The translations under genes were made by a program, and so were the position numbers. A DNA stretch of 64,000 nucleotides from Ruminococcus sp. UBA4275 (GTDB lineage: Bacteria > Bacillota > Clostridia > Oscillospirales > Ruminococcaceae), in contig DGVV01000168.1 in the NCBI GenBank assembly GCA_002395085.1, positions 1-64,000 on the forward strand, written 5' to 3'. Positions 47,993 through 57,056 of this stretch are shown in pieces. Every line of letters begins with the position of its first letter. The first letter of the stretch is position 1. A model generated the notes under the pieces. It had not been told where the DNA came from. It saw only the letters and a list, made by a program, of their open reading frames with translations, and made no database searches.

Positions 47993-48319
47993 GTGGAGCG
48001 GAACAAAGGAACGCGCAAGACCGTCGCGAAACAGCGCAGACGGGCGATCTTTGACTGGATTATCACGAAACTGGTCGTTGTGATCCTGCTGATTGCCTGT
48101 ATCATCTCTTTTGTCTCGACGCAGGCGACGCTCATGGAAAAGCGTCAGGAGGCGGCGGAACTCGATGTGCTGATCGAGCAGGCGAAAGATGAAAAAATGG
48201 AACTCGAAAAATTTGTAGATGCAAATGATCTTGAGGGCTATATGGAAAAGGCTGCGATTGAGGAGTACAATTATGCGTACCCCAATGAACGCCGTTTCTA
48301 TGATACTTCAAGAAACTGA
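47993..48319 (+). CDS. divIC: Septum formation initiator (DivIC/FtsB family)
   Basis: A 108-residue bitopic protein: basic cytoplasmic N-terminus, one membrane helix (about 24-44) and an extracellular coiled coil (about 48-80). This is the DivIC pattern; DivIC joins FtsL and DivIB in the divisome. GTG start at 47993 follows AGGAGAG. The order yabP-yabQ-divIC-yabR matches Bacillus, which supports the call. Confidence 0.9.
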   Translation: MERNKGTRKTVAKQRRRAIFDWIITKLVVVILLIACIISFVSTQATLMEKRQEAAELDVLIEQAKDEKMELEKFVDANDLEGYMEKAAIEEYNYAYPNERRFYDTSRN

Positions 48320-48337
48320 TCGGAGGAAAGGCAGTCT

Positions 48338-48790
48338 ATGCAACTGGAAATCGGACAGATATACGAAGGGTGCGTCAAGAGTATTACCAATTATGGCGCA
48401 TTTGTGGAGGTCACGGGTGAGGGCGAGCCGAAGAATGTCACCGGTATGGTACATATCTCGGAGGTCGCGGATACCTTTGTGCGCGATATTCATGATGTGC
48501 TGCATGAGGGGGATACCGTTCGCGTGAAGGTCATCGGCGTGAACCCGCAGGGCAAGCTCAGTATGTCGATCAAACAGGCATCCGCAAATGAAAATGCATC
48601 TGCACAGTCCCCCCGCAAAAAGCGGGATGCATCCAAGCCGCGTGTCTATGAACCGAAGCGTTCTGTGCCGCAGTCTGAGATGAGCTTTGAGGATAAACTG
48701 TTGCACTTTAAGCAGGCGAGCGAAGAAAAAATCTGCGATCTGCGCCGCGGAAGTGAACGCAGAGGCGGTTCCCGCAGCAGACGTTCCTGA
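48338..48790 (+). CDS. yabR: S1-domain RNA-binding protein (YabR-like)
   Basis: The 150-residue protein has an S1 domain at residues 1-78 (GQIYEGCVKSITNYGAFVEV, VHISEVA, VKVIGVNPQGKLSMSIK) and a basic, Ser/Arg-rich tail. YabR homologues bind RNA; the target is unknown. It follows divIC by 18 nt and ends the unit at a strong terminator. Confidence 0.9.
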   Translation: MQLEIGQIYEGCVKSITNYGAFVEVTGEGEPKNVTGMVHISEVADTFVRDIHDVLHEGDTVRVKVIGVNPQGKLSMSIKQASANENASAQSPRKKRDASKPRVYEPKRSVPQSEMSFEDKLLHFKQASEEKICDLRRGSERRGGSRSRRS

Positions 48791-48800
48791 TCGAAAAAAC

Positions 48801-48839
48801 AAAACCGGAAGCAGGGGAGAACCTGTTTCCGGTTTTTTT
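48801..48839 (+). terminator. Terminator of divIC-yabR
   Basis: Stem AACCGGAAGCAGG with CCTGTTTCCGGTT, followed by seven T residues. Confidence 0.9.
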
Positions 48840-48922
48840 GCAGGATTTCTGCTCGAATTTTCGTCACAGTTACCGCATTAAATATGTAATCATACAAAAA
48901 TATCGTAACGAACTGATTTTAC

Positions 48923-48951
48923 TTGAATTGAAACGGTTTTCGCTGTATAAT
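48923..48951 (+). promoter_or_regulatory. Sigma-A promoter of the SulP gene
   Basis: TTGAAT (48923-48928), 17-nt spacer, TATAAT (48946-48951). Confidence 0.8.
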
Positions 48952-49001
48952 AGGTAGGCATTCAAATGATTACGGAGATGAAGAAATTGGAAGAAACAAG
49001 C

Positions 49002-50675
49002 ATGAAGCCGACCACTGAGAAGCTGAAACCGAAGCTCTTTTCGGTCATGAAAACCTACTCGAAAGCGCAGTTTATCAAGGATCTGGTCGCCGGTGTGATC
49101 GTCGCGATCATCGCGCTGCCGCTTTCCATTGCGCTGGCACTTGCCTCTGGTGTGCGGCCGGAACAAGGTCTTTATACGGCAATCGTCGCGGGATTTCTGG
49201 TCTCGTTCTTTGGCGGAAGCCGTGTTCAGATTGCCGGCCCGACTGCCGCATTTGCAACCATTGTGGCAGGCATTGTCGCAACCGACGGCATGGACGGTCT
49301 GATTCTCTCGACTGTAATGGCAGGTATTCTGCTCATTGTCATGGGATTCTGCCGGTTCGGCAAGCTGCTGAAGTATATACCCGGAACGATTACTGCCGGT
49401 TTTACCTTCGGCATCGCCGTGACCATCGTAATCGGTCAGATCAAGGATTTCCTCGGCCTCACATTCCAGAATTCGCCTATTGAGACGGTTGATAAGATTG
49501 CGGAGATCTTCCGCTGTCTCAGTTCAATCAACTTCTCAGCGCTGCTGGTTGGCCTGATTTCTCTGGCTGTGCTGATTTTCTGGCCAAAAAAACTGGAGAA
49601 GATTCCGGCATCCCTGATTGCGGTTGTTCTCTGTTCGGCGCTTGTCAAGCTGACCGGACTGGAAGTCAACACCATCGGTGATCTTTACACGATTTCCAAT
49701 GCGCCCCCTAAATTCACGCTGCCGAATGTCACTTTCGCCGGCATCCGTGCCATGCTGCCGAATGCCTTCACAATTGCGATTCTGGCTGCTGTTGAATCGC
49801 TGCTTTCCTGCGTCGTTTCAGACGGTATGATCGGTTCAAAGCATCGTTCCAACATGGAACTGATTGGTCAGGGCATTGCCAATATCGGCTCTGCACTGTT
49901 CGGCGGCATTCCTGCAACGGGTGCAATTGCACGTACCGCCGCAAACGTCAAAAACGGCGGCAGAACGCCGGTTGCAGGCATGGTGCATTCGATTGTGGTG
50001 CTTGGCATTCTGGTCATTCTCATGCCGTATGCCTCGCTGATTCCGATGCCCACCATTGCCGCAATTCTGTTCATCGTTGCGTACAATATGTGCGGCTGGA
50101 AGAATATCCGTACCATGCTGAAAACCGATCCCAAGAGCGATATTGCCGTCCTCGTTGCTACGATTGTACTGACGGTTGTGTTCGATCTTGTTGTTGCAAT
50201 CGGTGCAGGTCTCGTGCTGACTGCGTTGCTGTTTATCAAGCGTATGGCAGATGTCACGGAAGCCCACGCATGGGTCGATGCCGATGACGAGGAGACCGAT
50301 CCGGACAATATCCTCCGCAAGAAGATTCCGGCAAGAACCAGAGTCTACGAAATCAACGGCCCGATGTTCTTTGCCGCATCCGAGAAATTCAAGTATATGC
50401 TGGATGATCATGATATTGATGTTCTGGTTGTACGGATGCGGAACGTACCGGCAATCGACGCTGCCGGCGTGGAAACACTCTTTGACATTGTCAAGAACTG
50501 CGCGAAAAACCGTGTGCGTGTCGTATTCTCTCACGTCAATGAACAGCCGATGCACGCTATGGAAAAGGCTGGTCTGAAAAAAGCGGTGGGTGAGGAGAAT
50601 TTCTGCTCGCACATCGACACTGCATTGCTGCGTGCCGAGGAAATCGAAAACGAGATCCGCAGCGCATCCAAATAA
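49002..50675 (+). CDS. SulP (SLC26) family anion transporter with STAS domain
   Basis: The protein has the SulP core (KDLVAGVIVAIIALPLSIALALASG, then ten or more further helices with GPTAAFATIVAG) and a C-terminal STAS domain (about 430-550; VLVVRMRNVPAIDAAGVETL). Members move sulfate, bicarbonate or dicarboxylates, usually with protons or sodium; the substrate is not fixed here. Three in-frame starts are possible: ATG 48966 (only about 10 nt from the expected transcript start, no site), TTG 48987 and ATG 49002 with GGAAG eight nt upstream, which I prefer (557 residues). Confidence 0.9.
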   Translation: MKPTTEKLKPKLFSVMKTYSKAQFIKDLVAGVIVAIIALPLSIALALASGVRPEQGLYTAIVAGFLVSFFGGSRVQIAGPTAAFATIVAGIVATDGMDGLILSTVMAGILLIVMGFCRFGKLLKYIPGTITAGFTFGIAVTIVIGQIKDFLGLTFQNSPIETVDKIAEIFRCLSSINFSALLVGLISLAVLIFWPKKLEKIPASLIAVVLCSALVKLTGLEVNTIGDLYTISNAPPKFTLPNVTFAGIRAMLPNAFTIAILAAVESLLSCVVSDGMIGSKHRSNMELIGQGIANIGSALFGGIPATGAIARTAANVKNGGRTPVAGMVHSIVVLGILVILMPYASLIPMPTIAAILFIVAYNMCGWKNIRTMLKTDPKSDIAVLVATIVLTVVFDLVVAIGAGLVLTALLFIKRMADVTEAHAWVDADDEETDPDNILRKKIPARTRVYEINGPMFFAASEKFKYMLDDHDIDVLVVRMRNVPAIDAAGVETLFDIVKNCAKNRVRVVFSHVNEQPMHAMEKAGLKKAVGEENFCSHIDTALLRAEEIENEIRSASK

Positions 50676-50678
50676 ATC

Positions 50679-50717
50679 AAACTCCCGCAGTCGGATACGT
50701 ACCGGCTGCGGGAGTTT
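50679..50717. terminator. Terminator after the SulP gene
   Basis: Perfect 12-bp stem AAACTCCCGCAG/CTGCGGGAGTTT with TTTATATTTG on the plus strand. Confidence 0.8.
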
Positions 50718-50722
50718 ATATT

Positions 50723-51098
50723 TGTGAAAGAGTATGACAGTTTCGCCGTTGCTTGGCTCCATCGTGATCTCATACAGGTCGTATGTTTGCTGGAGCTGCA
50801 TGACCCAGCCGGTCAGTTTCGTGATTTTTGCATCGTCAAGCTGCTCCTGCAGGAAATTGACCGTGACAGAGACCGTACCGTTCCCCGCTGCCATCATCAA
50901 CAGGACGTCTGAATAAAAATCGCCGGCAGCCGCAAGCTCTGAGAGCCTGAGCATTCCGCTGTATGATTTCCTGAATACCCGGTAAGATCCAGATCCGGAT
51001 CATAATGGAAATCGCCGCGCTCCGGCAGATAAAACTGTGAACCGATCACCCGTTCCTGCGAAACAACAAGCTCCTGATCTGTTGTTTCCGTTGCATTG
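50723..51098 (-). pseudogene. Frameshifted gene relic downstream of the MBL-fold gene
   Basis: Two minus-strand frames each look protein-like and join end to end. The first (about 51098-50960) reads ELVVSQERVIGSQFYLPERG and on to DLDLTGYSGNHTAE. The second (50954 onward) reads MLRLSELAAAGDFYSDVLL and ITKLTGWVMQLQQTYDLYE. Adding one A at GGAATG (about 50953) fuses them. The second frame misses a TAA that lies out of frame just before the SulP terminator and would run into antisense SulP, suggesting a second lesion. The first frame has no good start codon. A sequencing error is the alternative for any single lesion. Confidence 0.5.
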
Positions 51099-51102
51099 CC
51101 TT

Positions 51103-51798
51103 TTAATAAAGCGGTGCAGGCAGCGCACCGGTTTCTGCGGCGGCACGGATGATTGCATCCTCCTCATCAAGGTGCATGAGATACACCGTGATGCCATCTT
51201 CATGCAGCGCTTTCAGCACCGGCAGGAGCGCATCTATATGCAGATGCACATTGCTATGATAGTACGATGCTTCCGTGTACAGCACCGCGCCCGATTTCAG
51301 CAGCGGCAAGAACGGTTTCAGCGTTGCAGAATCACCTGTAAATATGACCGTTTCCCCGTCGATGCAGAGATGATAGCCGTAACAGTGTCCGGCAAGCTGC
51401 GGCGCGTGTTCAGTCGGAATTGCGCCGCGCAGCCACGGTTCTGTGACCACATCTGCGGTGGTGAGCGTATAGGCGGAAGGTTCACAGCCGTCCATACGGT
51501 CGATGAGATACAACAAATCCGCTGCAACGGCTGCATCCGGTGCAATGACTCTAACCGGAATATGCAGCACGTAATATGCAAAATGAATCAGCATCGGAAT
51601 GCCGCCGACATGATCGCTGTGCGTGTGCGTGACGAGAATTTGTATGCAGCGGACATTCTCCAACAGTTCCGGAGTGTGCCGCAGCCGGTGAAATGCCGTC
51701 ATGCCGCAGTCAATCAGAATCAGATCGCCGCCCGTGCGGAAGAATGCGCAGTTCTGTTCATCGGCAAATGCAGACCCGCGCCCAAGAAATTGCAGCAT
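51103..51798 (-). CDS. Metallo-beta-lactamase-fold hydrolase
   Basis: The 231-residue protein has the binuclear zinc motif THTHSDHVGG near residue 58, with further ligands in FTGDSATL and MHLDEED. It resembles RNase Z/PqsE-type hydrolases (opening MLQFLGRGSAFADEQNCAFF). The substrate is unknown. ATG 51798 has AAAGGAG six nt upstream. It follows the ABC-F gene by 18 nt and is probably co-transcribed with it. Confidence 0.88.
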   Translation of the reverse strand: MLQFLGRGSAFADEQNCAFFRTGGDLILIDCGMTAFHRLRHTPELLENVRCIQILVTHTHSDHVGGIPMLIHFAYYVLHIPVRVIAPDAAVAADLLYLIDRMDGCEPSAYTLTTADVVTEPWLRGAIPTEHAPQLAGHCYGYHLCIDGETVIFTGDSATLKPFLPLLKSGAVLYTEASYYHSNVHLHIDALLPVLKALHEDGITVYLMHLDEEDAIIRAAAETGALPAPLY

Positions 51799-51816
51799 AC
51801 TGCGCTCCTTTCTGCG

Positions 51817-53370
51817 TCAGATGATCTTGACAGACCATTCTTCAATGTTCCAGATCCGGTCAACGACATCCGTGTAGAATTCCGGTTCATGGCTGACCAG
51901 CAGTACGGTTCCTTTGTAATCACGGATGGCTTGTTTCAGTGAATCCTTCGCGTCCACATCCAGATGATTGGTCGGTTCGTCCAGCACCAGCAGATTAACC
52001 TCCCGCAGCATAATGCGGCACAGGCGGACTTTCGCATTTTCGCCTCCGGACAACACTTTCATCTGCGATGTGATATGCTCGGTTGTCAGACCGCACTGTG
52101 CCAGTGCAGCGCGTACTTCAGCATTTGTCATCGAGGGGAATTCCGCCCAGATGACATCCAGCGGGGTCTGGTCTGTGCTTTCTTCTTCCTGCTCGAAATA
52201 GCCCGCTTCAACAAACTGGTCATGCTCCACTGTACCGGAGACCGGCGGAATCCGTTTCAGCAGCGTTTTCAGCAAGGTGGATTTGCCGATGCCGTTTACA
52301 CCGCGGATTGCAATTTTCTGTCCCTGTTCCACCTGCACATCAACCGGCCTGGTCAGCGGTTCATCGTATCCAAGCACCAGATCTTTGCAGTCAATGACGA
52401 TTCTGCCGGGGGTACGTGCCTTGCGGAAGGAGAAGGTCGGCTTGGGTTTCTCGCGCATAAGCGTGATCTTATCCATTTTATCAAGCTTCTTCTGTCGGGA
52501 ACGCGCCATATTGGTCGTGGCGACACGCGCCTTGTTCTTGGCAATGAACGTCTCCAGCTCCGCGATTTCCTTTTGCTGCTTCTCATACGCCTGTTCTGTC
52601 TGACGCTTTTGCAGTTCATACATCCGCAGGAAATTATCGTAATCGCCGGTATAGCGCGTCATGACCGCATTCTCGACATGGTAGACCACGTTGATGACGC
52701 TGTTCAGGAACGGCACATCATGCGATACAAGAATAAACGCATTTTCGTAATTTTGCAGGAACTGCGTCAGCCATGCAATGTGGTTTTCATCGAGGAAATT
52801 GGTCGGCTCATCGAGTATGAGGATCATGGGGTTTTCCAGCAGGACTTTGGCAAGCAGCACCTTTGCGCGCTGTCCGCCCGATAGCTCCGCTACATCGCGC
52901 TCCAGACCGATTTCATTCAGTCCCAGACCGTTTGCATATTCCGAGATCTTCGCGTCAATCGTATAATATCCGCTGTAATCGAGGATGCTTTGAATTTCAC
53001 CGACATCCTCCATCAGCGCATTCATTTCCTCCTCAGAACATTCCGACATTTTATCGTACATCCCGATCATTTCCGCTTCCAGCGCGGAGAGATGGTCGAA
53101 CGCCTCGCGCAGTACATCGCGGATGGTTTTCCCCTTTTCGAGCGTGCTGTACTGATCCAGATAACCGGTTGTGATGTGGCGGCACCATTCCACTTTGCCC
53201 TCATCCGGCATGAGCTTGCCGGTGATGATATTGAGAAATGTGGATTTGCCTTCGCCGTTTGCGCCCACCAGACCAACGTGTTCGCCTTTCAGCAACCGGA
53301 AGGAGGCGTCATTCAGGATTTGCCGCGCACCAAACCCGTGCGTGACGTGTTCAACATTCAAAATACTCAT
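51817..53370 (-). CDS. ABC-F family ATPase
   Basis: The 517-residue protein has two ABC domains without membrane helices: Walker A GANGEGKST (about 37) and GVNGIGKST (about 350), signatures LSGGQRAKV and LSGGENAKV, and the DEPTN motifs typical of ABC-F. A charged linker (about 235-290, ARSRQKKLDKM) joins them. ABC-F proteins bind the ribosomal E-site and relieve stalled or drug-bound ribosomes; whether this one is a housekeeping factor (YbiT/YkpA-like) or a resistance factor is not clear, though the absence of a leader ORF favours housekeeping. Confidence 0.92.
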   Translation of the reverse strand: MSILNVEHVTHGFGARQILNDASFRLLKGEHVGLVGANGEGKSTFLNIITGKLMPDEGKVEWCRHITTGYLDQYSTLEKGKTIRDVLREAFDHLSALEAEMIGMYDKMSECSEEEMNALMEDVGEIQSILDYSGYYTIDAKISEYANGLGLNEIGLERDVAELSGGQRAKVLLAKVLLENPMILILDEPTNFLDENHIAWLTQFLQNYENAFILVSHDVPFLNSVINVVYHVENAVMTRYTGDYDNFLRMYELQKRQTEQAYEKQQKEIAELETFIAKNKARVATTNMARSRQKKLDKMDKITLMREKPKPTFSFRKARTPGRIVIDCKDLVLGYDEPLTRPVDVQVEQGQKIAIRGVNGIGKSTLLKTLLKRIPPVSGTVEHDQFVEAGYFEQEEESTDQTPLDVIWAEFPSMTNAEVRAALAQCGLTTEHITSQMKVLSGGENAKVRLCRIMLREVNLLVLDEPTNHLDVDAKDSLKQAIRDYKGTVLLVSHEPEFYTDVVDRIWNIEEWSVKII

Positions 53371-53402
53371 ATTGCATTCTCCGTTACATTGATTTTCATA
53401 AT

Positions 53403-53431
53403 ATTATAACATGAATCAGACAGAAATGCAA
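53403..53431 (-). promoter_or_regulatory. Promoter of the ABC-F gene
   Basis: TTGCAT (53426-53431), 17-nt spacer, TATAAT (53403-53408) on the minus strand. Confidence 0.75.
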
Positions 53432-53481
53432 GTATTTACGCTGCTCCGATGTAATTTGCAAAAAAAAAATTGTCTGAAGTA

Positions 53482-53510
53482 TTGACAAGTAGTATACAAT
53501 GTGATATAAT
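53482..53510 (+). promoter_or_regulatory. Sigma-A promoter of the serine hydrolase gene
   Basis: TTGACA (53482-53487), 17-nt spacer, TATAAT (53505-53510). Confidence 0.9.
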
Positions 53511-53568
53511 GTATATACCAGGCATATACATTCAACTCATAAATACAATTAGAATCAGGAGGATCACA

Positions 53569-55452
53569 ATGATGAAACAGGTTTTCAGACGGGCAGCTGC
53601 GTTATTGAGTACGGCTTCTTTGCTGCTGACGGCAGTTCCGGTGCAGGCATCTGCTGAGACGGCGGATAAAACTCCCGGCGGTGTTGCGTTCAGCGATTTG
53701 CAGACGCAGATCGAGAGTAAGGCAGAAGGCAAACCCTATGCAGCGTATGCGGCAGGCGTTTTTCATGGCGATGAGACGGTATTTACCGGCTATTACGGTG
53801 AAACGAATATCGAAAACCACATCGCGGCAAGTGAGGACTCCGCATTTGAGTGGGGGAGTATCTCCAAACTGCTGACATGGGTCAGTGTGCTTCAGCTTGA
53901 GGAACAGGGCAAGATCGACCTGAGTGCTGACATCCGCGGCTATCTGCCGGAGGGATATTTGCAGCATCTGCGCTATGATGACCCGATCACGATGATGAAT
54001 CTCATGAACCATACCGGCGGCTGGTGTGAATCCGTGTGGCAGCTCTTCACAGATAACAAAAACAATCTCAGAGAGCTTGGCGCAGTGCTGCAAGGCATTG
54101 AACCTGCTCAGATGTTCCGTCCGGGCGAGGTGCAGTCCTATTCCAATTACGGTGCGACGCTTGCAGCGTACATTGTGGAGCGCATGAGCGGGGAATCCTA
54201 TGTCGATTATGTGCACCACAATATTCTGGAGCCGCTTGGTATGGAACACACTGCTGTTGCGGCGGATTACAGCGATAACACATGGGTGCAGCAGCGTCAC
54301 GCAGAGCTCAGGGGCTACATTGCCGCCGCGAAAAACAAGGAAGGAACGGAATTCGATGTCATCCCGAATGAGAAAGGGGAGCTGTTTGTCATTCCGTATG
54401 CGTGCGGCGGTGTTTGCGGCAAACTCACAGATCTGATGCGGTTCGGTCAGGCGCTTGTAGATCCCGCAGCGCCGCTGTTTGCAGATCCGAAAACGCAGGA
54501 AAAGATCTTCCGCGGCAGTATGTTCCACGCAGACGGCGAAACGGTGCTTTGCTGCTATGGCTTTTTCCCGAATCCTTGCAGCGTTCAGACCTACTTCCAC
54601 AACGGTCAGACCGAAAACAGCTATGCGCTTCTGCAATTTGATCCGGTGTCCCGCGTGGGCGGCGTGTTTATGACCAATACAATCGCTGCGTCTGCTATTT
54701 CGGAAGATATGATAGAGCTGCTGTTCGGAAAAATGAACGCGGATCAGCTTGCGGCGGGGGAGACCTCCGCGACGGTTGATCCCACCGGATTCTACAACGT
54801 CTCCCGTAATGTACTTGCCGGTATTGCAAAGTTTTACGGTTCTCTGACTGCTGTGCCGATTATCAAATCAGGTGATAATACCTATACTTCCGCCGTTGCA
54901 AATTTCAAGCTGATCGGCAAGGATCTCTATCTGCTCACGGATCCGGCAACGAGTGAACCGCAGGGAGTTGCTTCTGTCCATCTGACCTCAGATGGCAAAA
55001 AGGTCTTCCAGATGACCTCACAGGCTTTCGTGCAGGATGATCTGGCTGTTGTGAAAATGTTTGCAGTCCTTGCGCTGGCCGTGATTTGTGCAGTTTCGCT
55101 CATGCTTCTGATCATCAATCTGTTCAAGCGGATGCTCAAAAAGCACAGCAAATATACCGGTTCGGGCTGGGTGATGTTTGCACAGTTCATGAAGGGTTTA
55201 CTGCTTCTGGCGGCGATCTTTGTGCTGCTTTCTGCGCAGCATGGCATCTCGAATGTCCGTGCAATCATATTTGCGGCAGTCAGCGCCATCTGCGCGCTTG
55301 TCTGTGCGATTACAGTTTGTTCTGACTGCAAGGCAATGTGCTCGAAAAATCCGGACAAGGCAAAGGCGTGGCGCTACATCTTCAATATCCTGTTTAATGT
55401 GTTCGCTGCGGCAATGGTCGTCTGCTTTGAGATGTACTCCTTCTGGATGTAA
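53569..55452 (+). CDS. Membrane-anchored serine hydrolase (class C beta-lactamase/PBP-like)
   Basis: The 627-residue protein starts at ATG 53569 (AGGAGG six nt upstream). The frame upstream overlaps the promoter. A signal peptide (ending near QASAE) is followed by a beta-lactamase-family domain with the SxxK nucleophile motif WGSISKLL near residue 103 and the YSN motif in SYSNYG near 195. The C-terminal 150 residues have four membrane helices, a layout seen in D-Ala carboxypeptidase or esterase-like proteins of Firmicutes. It probably acts on cell-surface peptides or esters; there is no sign that it confers drug resistance. Confidence 0.88.
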   Translation: MMKQVFRRAAALLSTASLLLTAVPVQASAETADKTPGGVAFSDLQTQIESKAEGKPYAAYAAGVFHGDETVFTGYYGETNIENHIAASEDSAFEWGSISKLLTWVSVLQLEEQGKIDLSADIRGYLPEGYLQHLRYDDPITMMNLMNHTGGWCESVWQLFTDNKNNLRELGAVLQGIEPAQMFRPGEVQSYSNYGATLAAYIVERMSGESYVDYVHHNILEPLGMEHTAVAADYSDNTWVQQRHAELRGYIAAAKNKEGTEFDVIPNEKGELFVIPYACGGVCGKLTDLMRFGQALVDPAAPLFADPKTQEKIFRGSMFHADGETVLCCYGFFPNPCSVQTYFHNGQTENSYALLQFDPVSRVGGVFMTNTIAASAISEDMIELLFGKMNADQLAAGETSATVDPTGFYNVSRNVLAGIAKFYGSLTAVPIIKSGDNTYTSAVANFKLIGKDLYLLTDPATSEPQGVASVHLTSDGKKVFQMTSQAFVQDDLAVVKMFAVLALAVICAVSLMLLIINLFKRMLKKHSKYTGSGWVMFAQFMKGLLLLAAIFVLLSAQHGISNVRAIIFAAVSAICALVCAITVCSDCKAMCSKNPDKAKAWRYIFNILFNVFAAAMVVCFEMYSFWM

Positions 55453-55479
55453 GCTGATTGATTCAGAAATTGAATCGGC

Positions 55480-55516
55480 AAAAAAACCGGCAGATCCCGC
55501 AAATGGGGTCTGCCGG
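55480..55516. terminator. Bidirectional terminator between serine hydrolase and araA
   Basis: Stem CCGGCAGATCCC with GGGGTCTGCCGG. The minus strand has seven T residues after the stem, the plus strand AAGTTTT. Strong for the araA operon. Confidence 0.88.
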
Positions 55517-55593
55517 AAGTTTTATGCTGCGGTGCGGCAGATCAGAAAGAGGGGGAGATCTGATCAACCGCGCCTTGAAGGGATAACAGAAAC

Positions 55594-57036
55594 TCAGTGA
55601 AGCGTATGGCCGTAAATCATGTCGCCCAGACGCAGATCACGTTCCAGCGAAACAGTGGTCGTGTCGCGGTTCAGGCAAACAAGCTCAATGTCGAAAATGC
55701 GCGCAAAATCGCGGATTGCACGGTCAGTGACATTGTAGGAAAGCACCGTGTGATGCGCACCGCCTGCAATAATCCAGCACTCCAATCCCTCAAGGAAAGA
55801 AGGCTGCGGACGCCACATCGTGCGTGCAACAGGCAGATTCGGCATGGTCTGGAAGGGCTTTTCGCAGGTGACATCCTGCACGATGAGACGCAGTCTGCCG
55901 CCGCAGTCGATCAGCGAAATCGCTTTTGCATCGCCTGCCTTGCCCTCAAAAACAAGTCTTGCGGGCGGTTCTTTGCCGCCGATGCCAAGCGGATGTACCT
56001 CAATGCGCGGCTTTTCTGCTGCAATCGACGGGCAAACCTCCAGCATATGAGAACCGAGAATCAGCTCATGACCGTAATCGTAAGTGTAATCCTCCATGAA
56101 TGATGCCTGACCGTCCGGATACATCGCCTTGATGATCGCAGTCATGCCGGCAGTTTTCCAGTCACCCTCCGCGCCGAAGCCGTAGCCCTTTGCCATCAAG
56201 TGCTGAGATGCAAGACCCGGAAGCTGCTTCATGCCGTAGAGATCCTGAAATGTGTTGGAGAAAGCGTGTGCGCCCTCGCGAATGAGAATCTTCTCAATCG
56301 CGATTTCCTCGCGTGCCTGATAGCGGATTGCTTCGCTGTCAGCTTCGTCGAAGGTATAAAGCGATGCATATTCCTGCATCAGTGCGTCGATTTCAGCTTC
56401 CGTCACCTTGTCCATTTCGGCAACCAAATCCCCGACAGCCCATGTATTGACCTGCCAGCCAAGCCGCATCTGGACTTCAACCTTGTCGCCTTCCGTTACT
56501 GCGACTTCGCGCATATTATCACCAAAACGGACGATTTTCAGGTTCTGGCTGAACAGTGCGCCGACTGCGGCACGCTGCCACTCTGCAATCTTTTCCTGCA
56601 CGGCAGCATCCTTCCAGTGGCCTGCCACAACCGAACGCGGCATCCGCATCCGTGCGCCGATGAAACCGTGTTCGCGGTCACCGTGCGCGGACTGATGCAG
56701 GTTCATGTAATCCATGTCAATTGCATCGTTCGGGATGGTTTCCAGAAACTGCGTGTGCAGATGCAGCCACGGCTTTTGCAGAAGTGACAGTCCGTTGATC
56801 CACATTTTCGAGGGGGAGAAGGTGTGACAGAATGTGATAATGCCCGCGCAGTCATCGTCACGGTTTGCCTGCTTCACAATCTCTGTAATTTCCTCATTTG
56901 TCTTTGCAGTCAGTTTATATTCAACCGGAAACGGTGTTTTCAGTCCCGCAACGATCTCCCTGGAATCTGCCTCGACCTGCTTCAGAGTCTCCTCGCCGTA
57001 AAGCGACTGAGAACCCGTAATAAACCAGAATTTCAT
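55594..57036 (-). CDS. araA: L-arabinose isomerase
   Basis: AraA interconverts L-arabinose and L-ribulose. The 480-residue protein opens KFWFITGSQSLYGEETL and has the family segments TFSPSKMWI, PWLHLHTQFLETIPNDAIDMDYMNLHQSAHGDREHGF split across residues 88-125, and active-site Glu and His residues in GAEGDWKT and HMLEVCPS. The start follows GGAAGGTG. It is the last gene of the sugar operon, 20 nt after the FGGY kinase. Confidence 0.97.
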   Translation of the reverse strand: MKFWFITGSQSLYGEETLKQVEADSREIVAGLKTPFPVEYKLTAKTNEEITEIVKQANRDDDCAGIITFCHTFSPSKMWINGLSLLQKPWLHLHTQFLETIPNDAIDMDYMNLHQSAHGDREHGFIGARMRMPRSVVAGHWKDAAVQEKIAEWQRAAVGALFSQNLKIVRFGDNMREVAVTEGDKVEVQMRLGWQVNTWAVGDLVAEMDKVTEAEIDALMQEYASLYTFDEADSEAIRYQAREEIAIEKILIREGAHAFSNTFQDLYGMKQLPGLASQHLMAKGYGFGAEGDWKTAGMTAIIKAMYPDGQASFMEDYTYDYGHELILGSHMLEVCPSIAAEKPRIEVHPLGIGGKEPPARLVFEGKAGDAKAISLIDCGGRLRLIVQDVTCEKPFQTMPNLPVARTMWRPQPSFLEGLECWIIAGGAHHTVLSYNVTDRAIRDFARIFDIELVCLNRDTTTVSLERDLRLGDMIYGHTLH

Positions 57037-57056
57037 TTAAATCACCTTCCTAAAAA

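Noticed and set aside
51817..53370. Possible antibiotic-resistance ABC-F gene
   Set aside because: No regulatory leader ORF or resistance neighbourhood is visible; a housekeeping role is more likely.
53470..53568. N-terminal extension of the serine hydrolase starting at 53470
   Set aside because: It covers the TTGACA-TATAAT promoter, and a strong ribosome-binding site with signal peptide begins at 53569.
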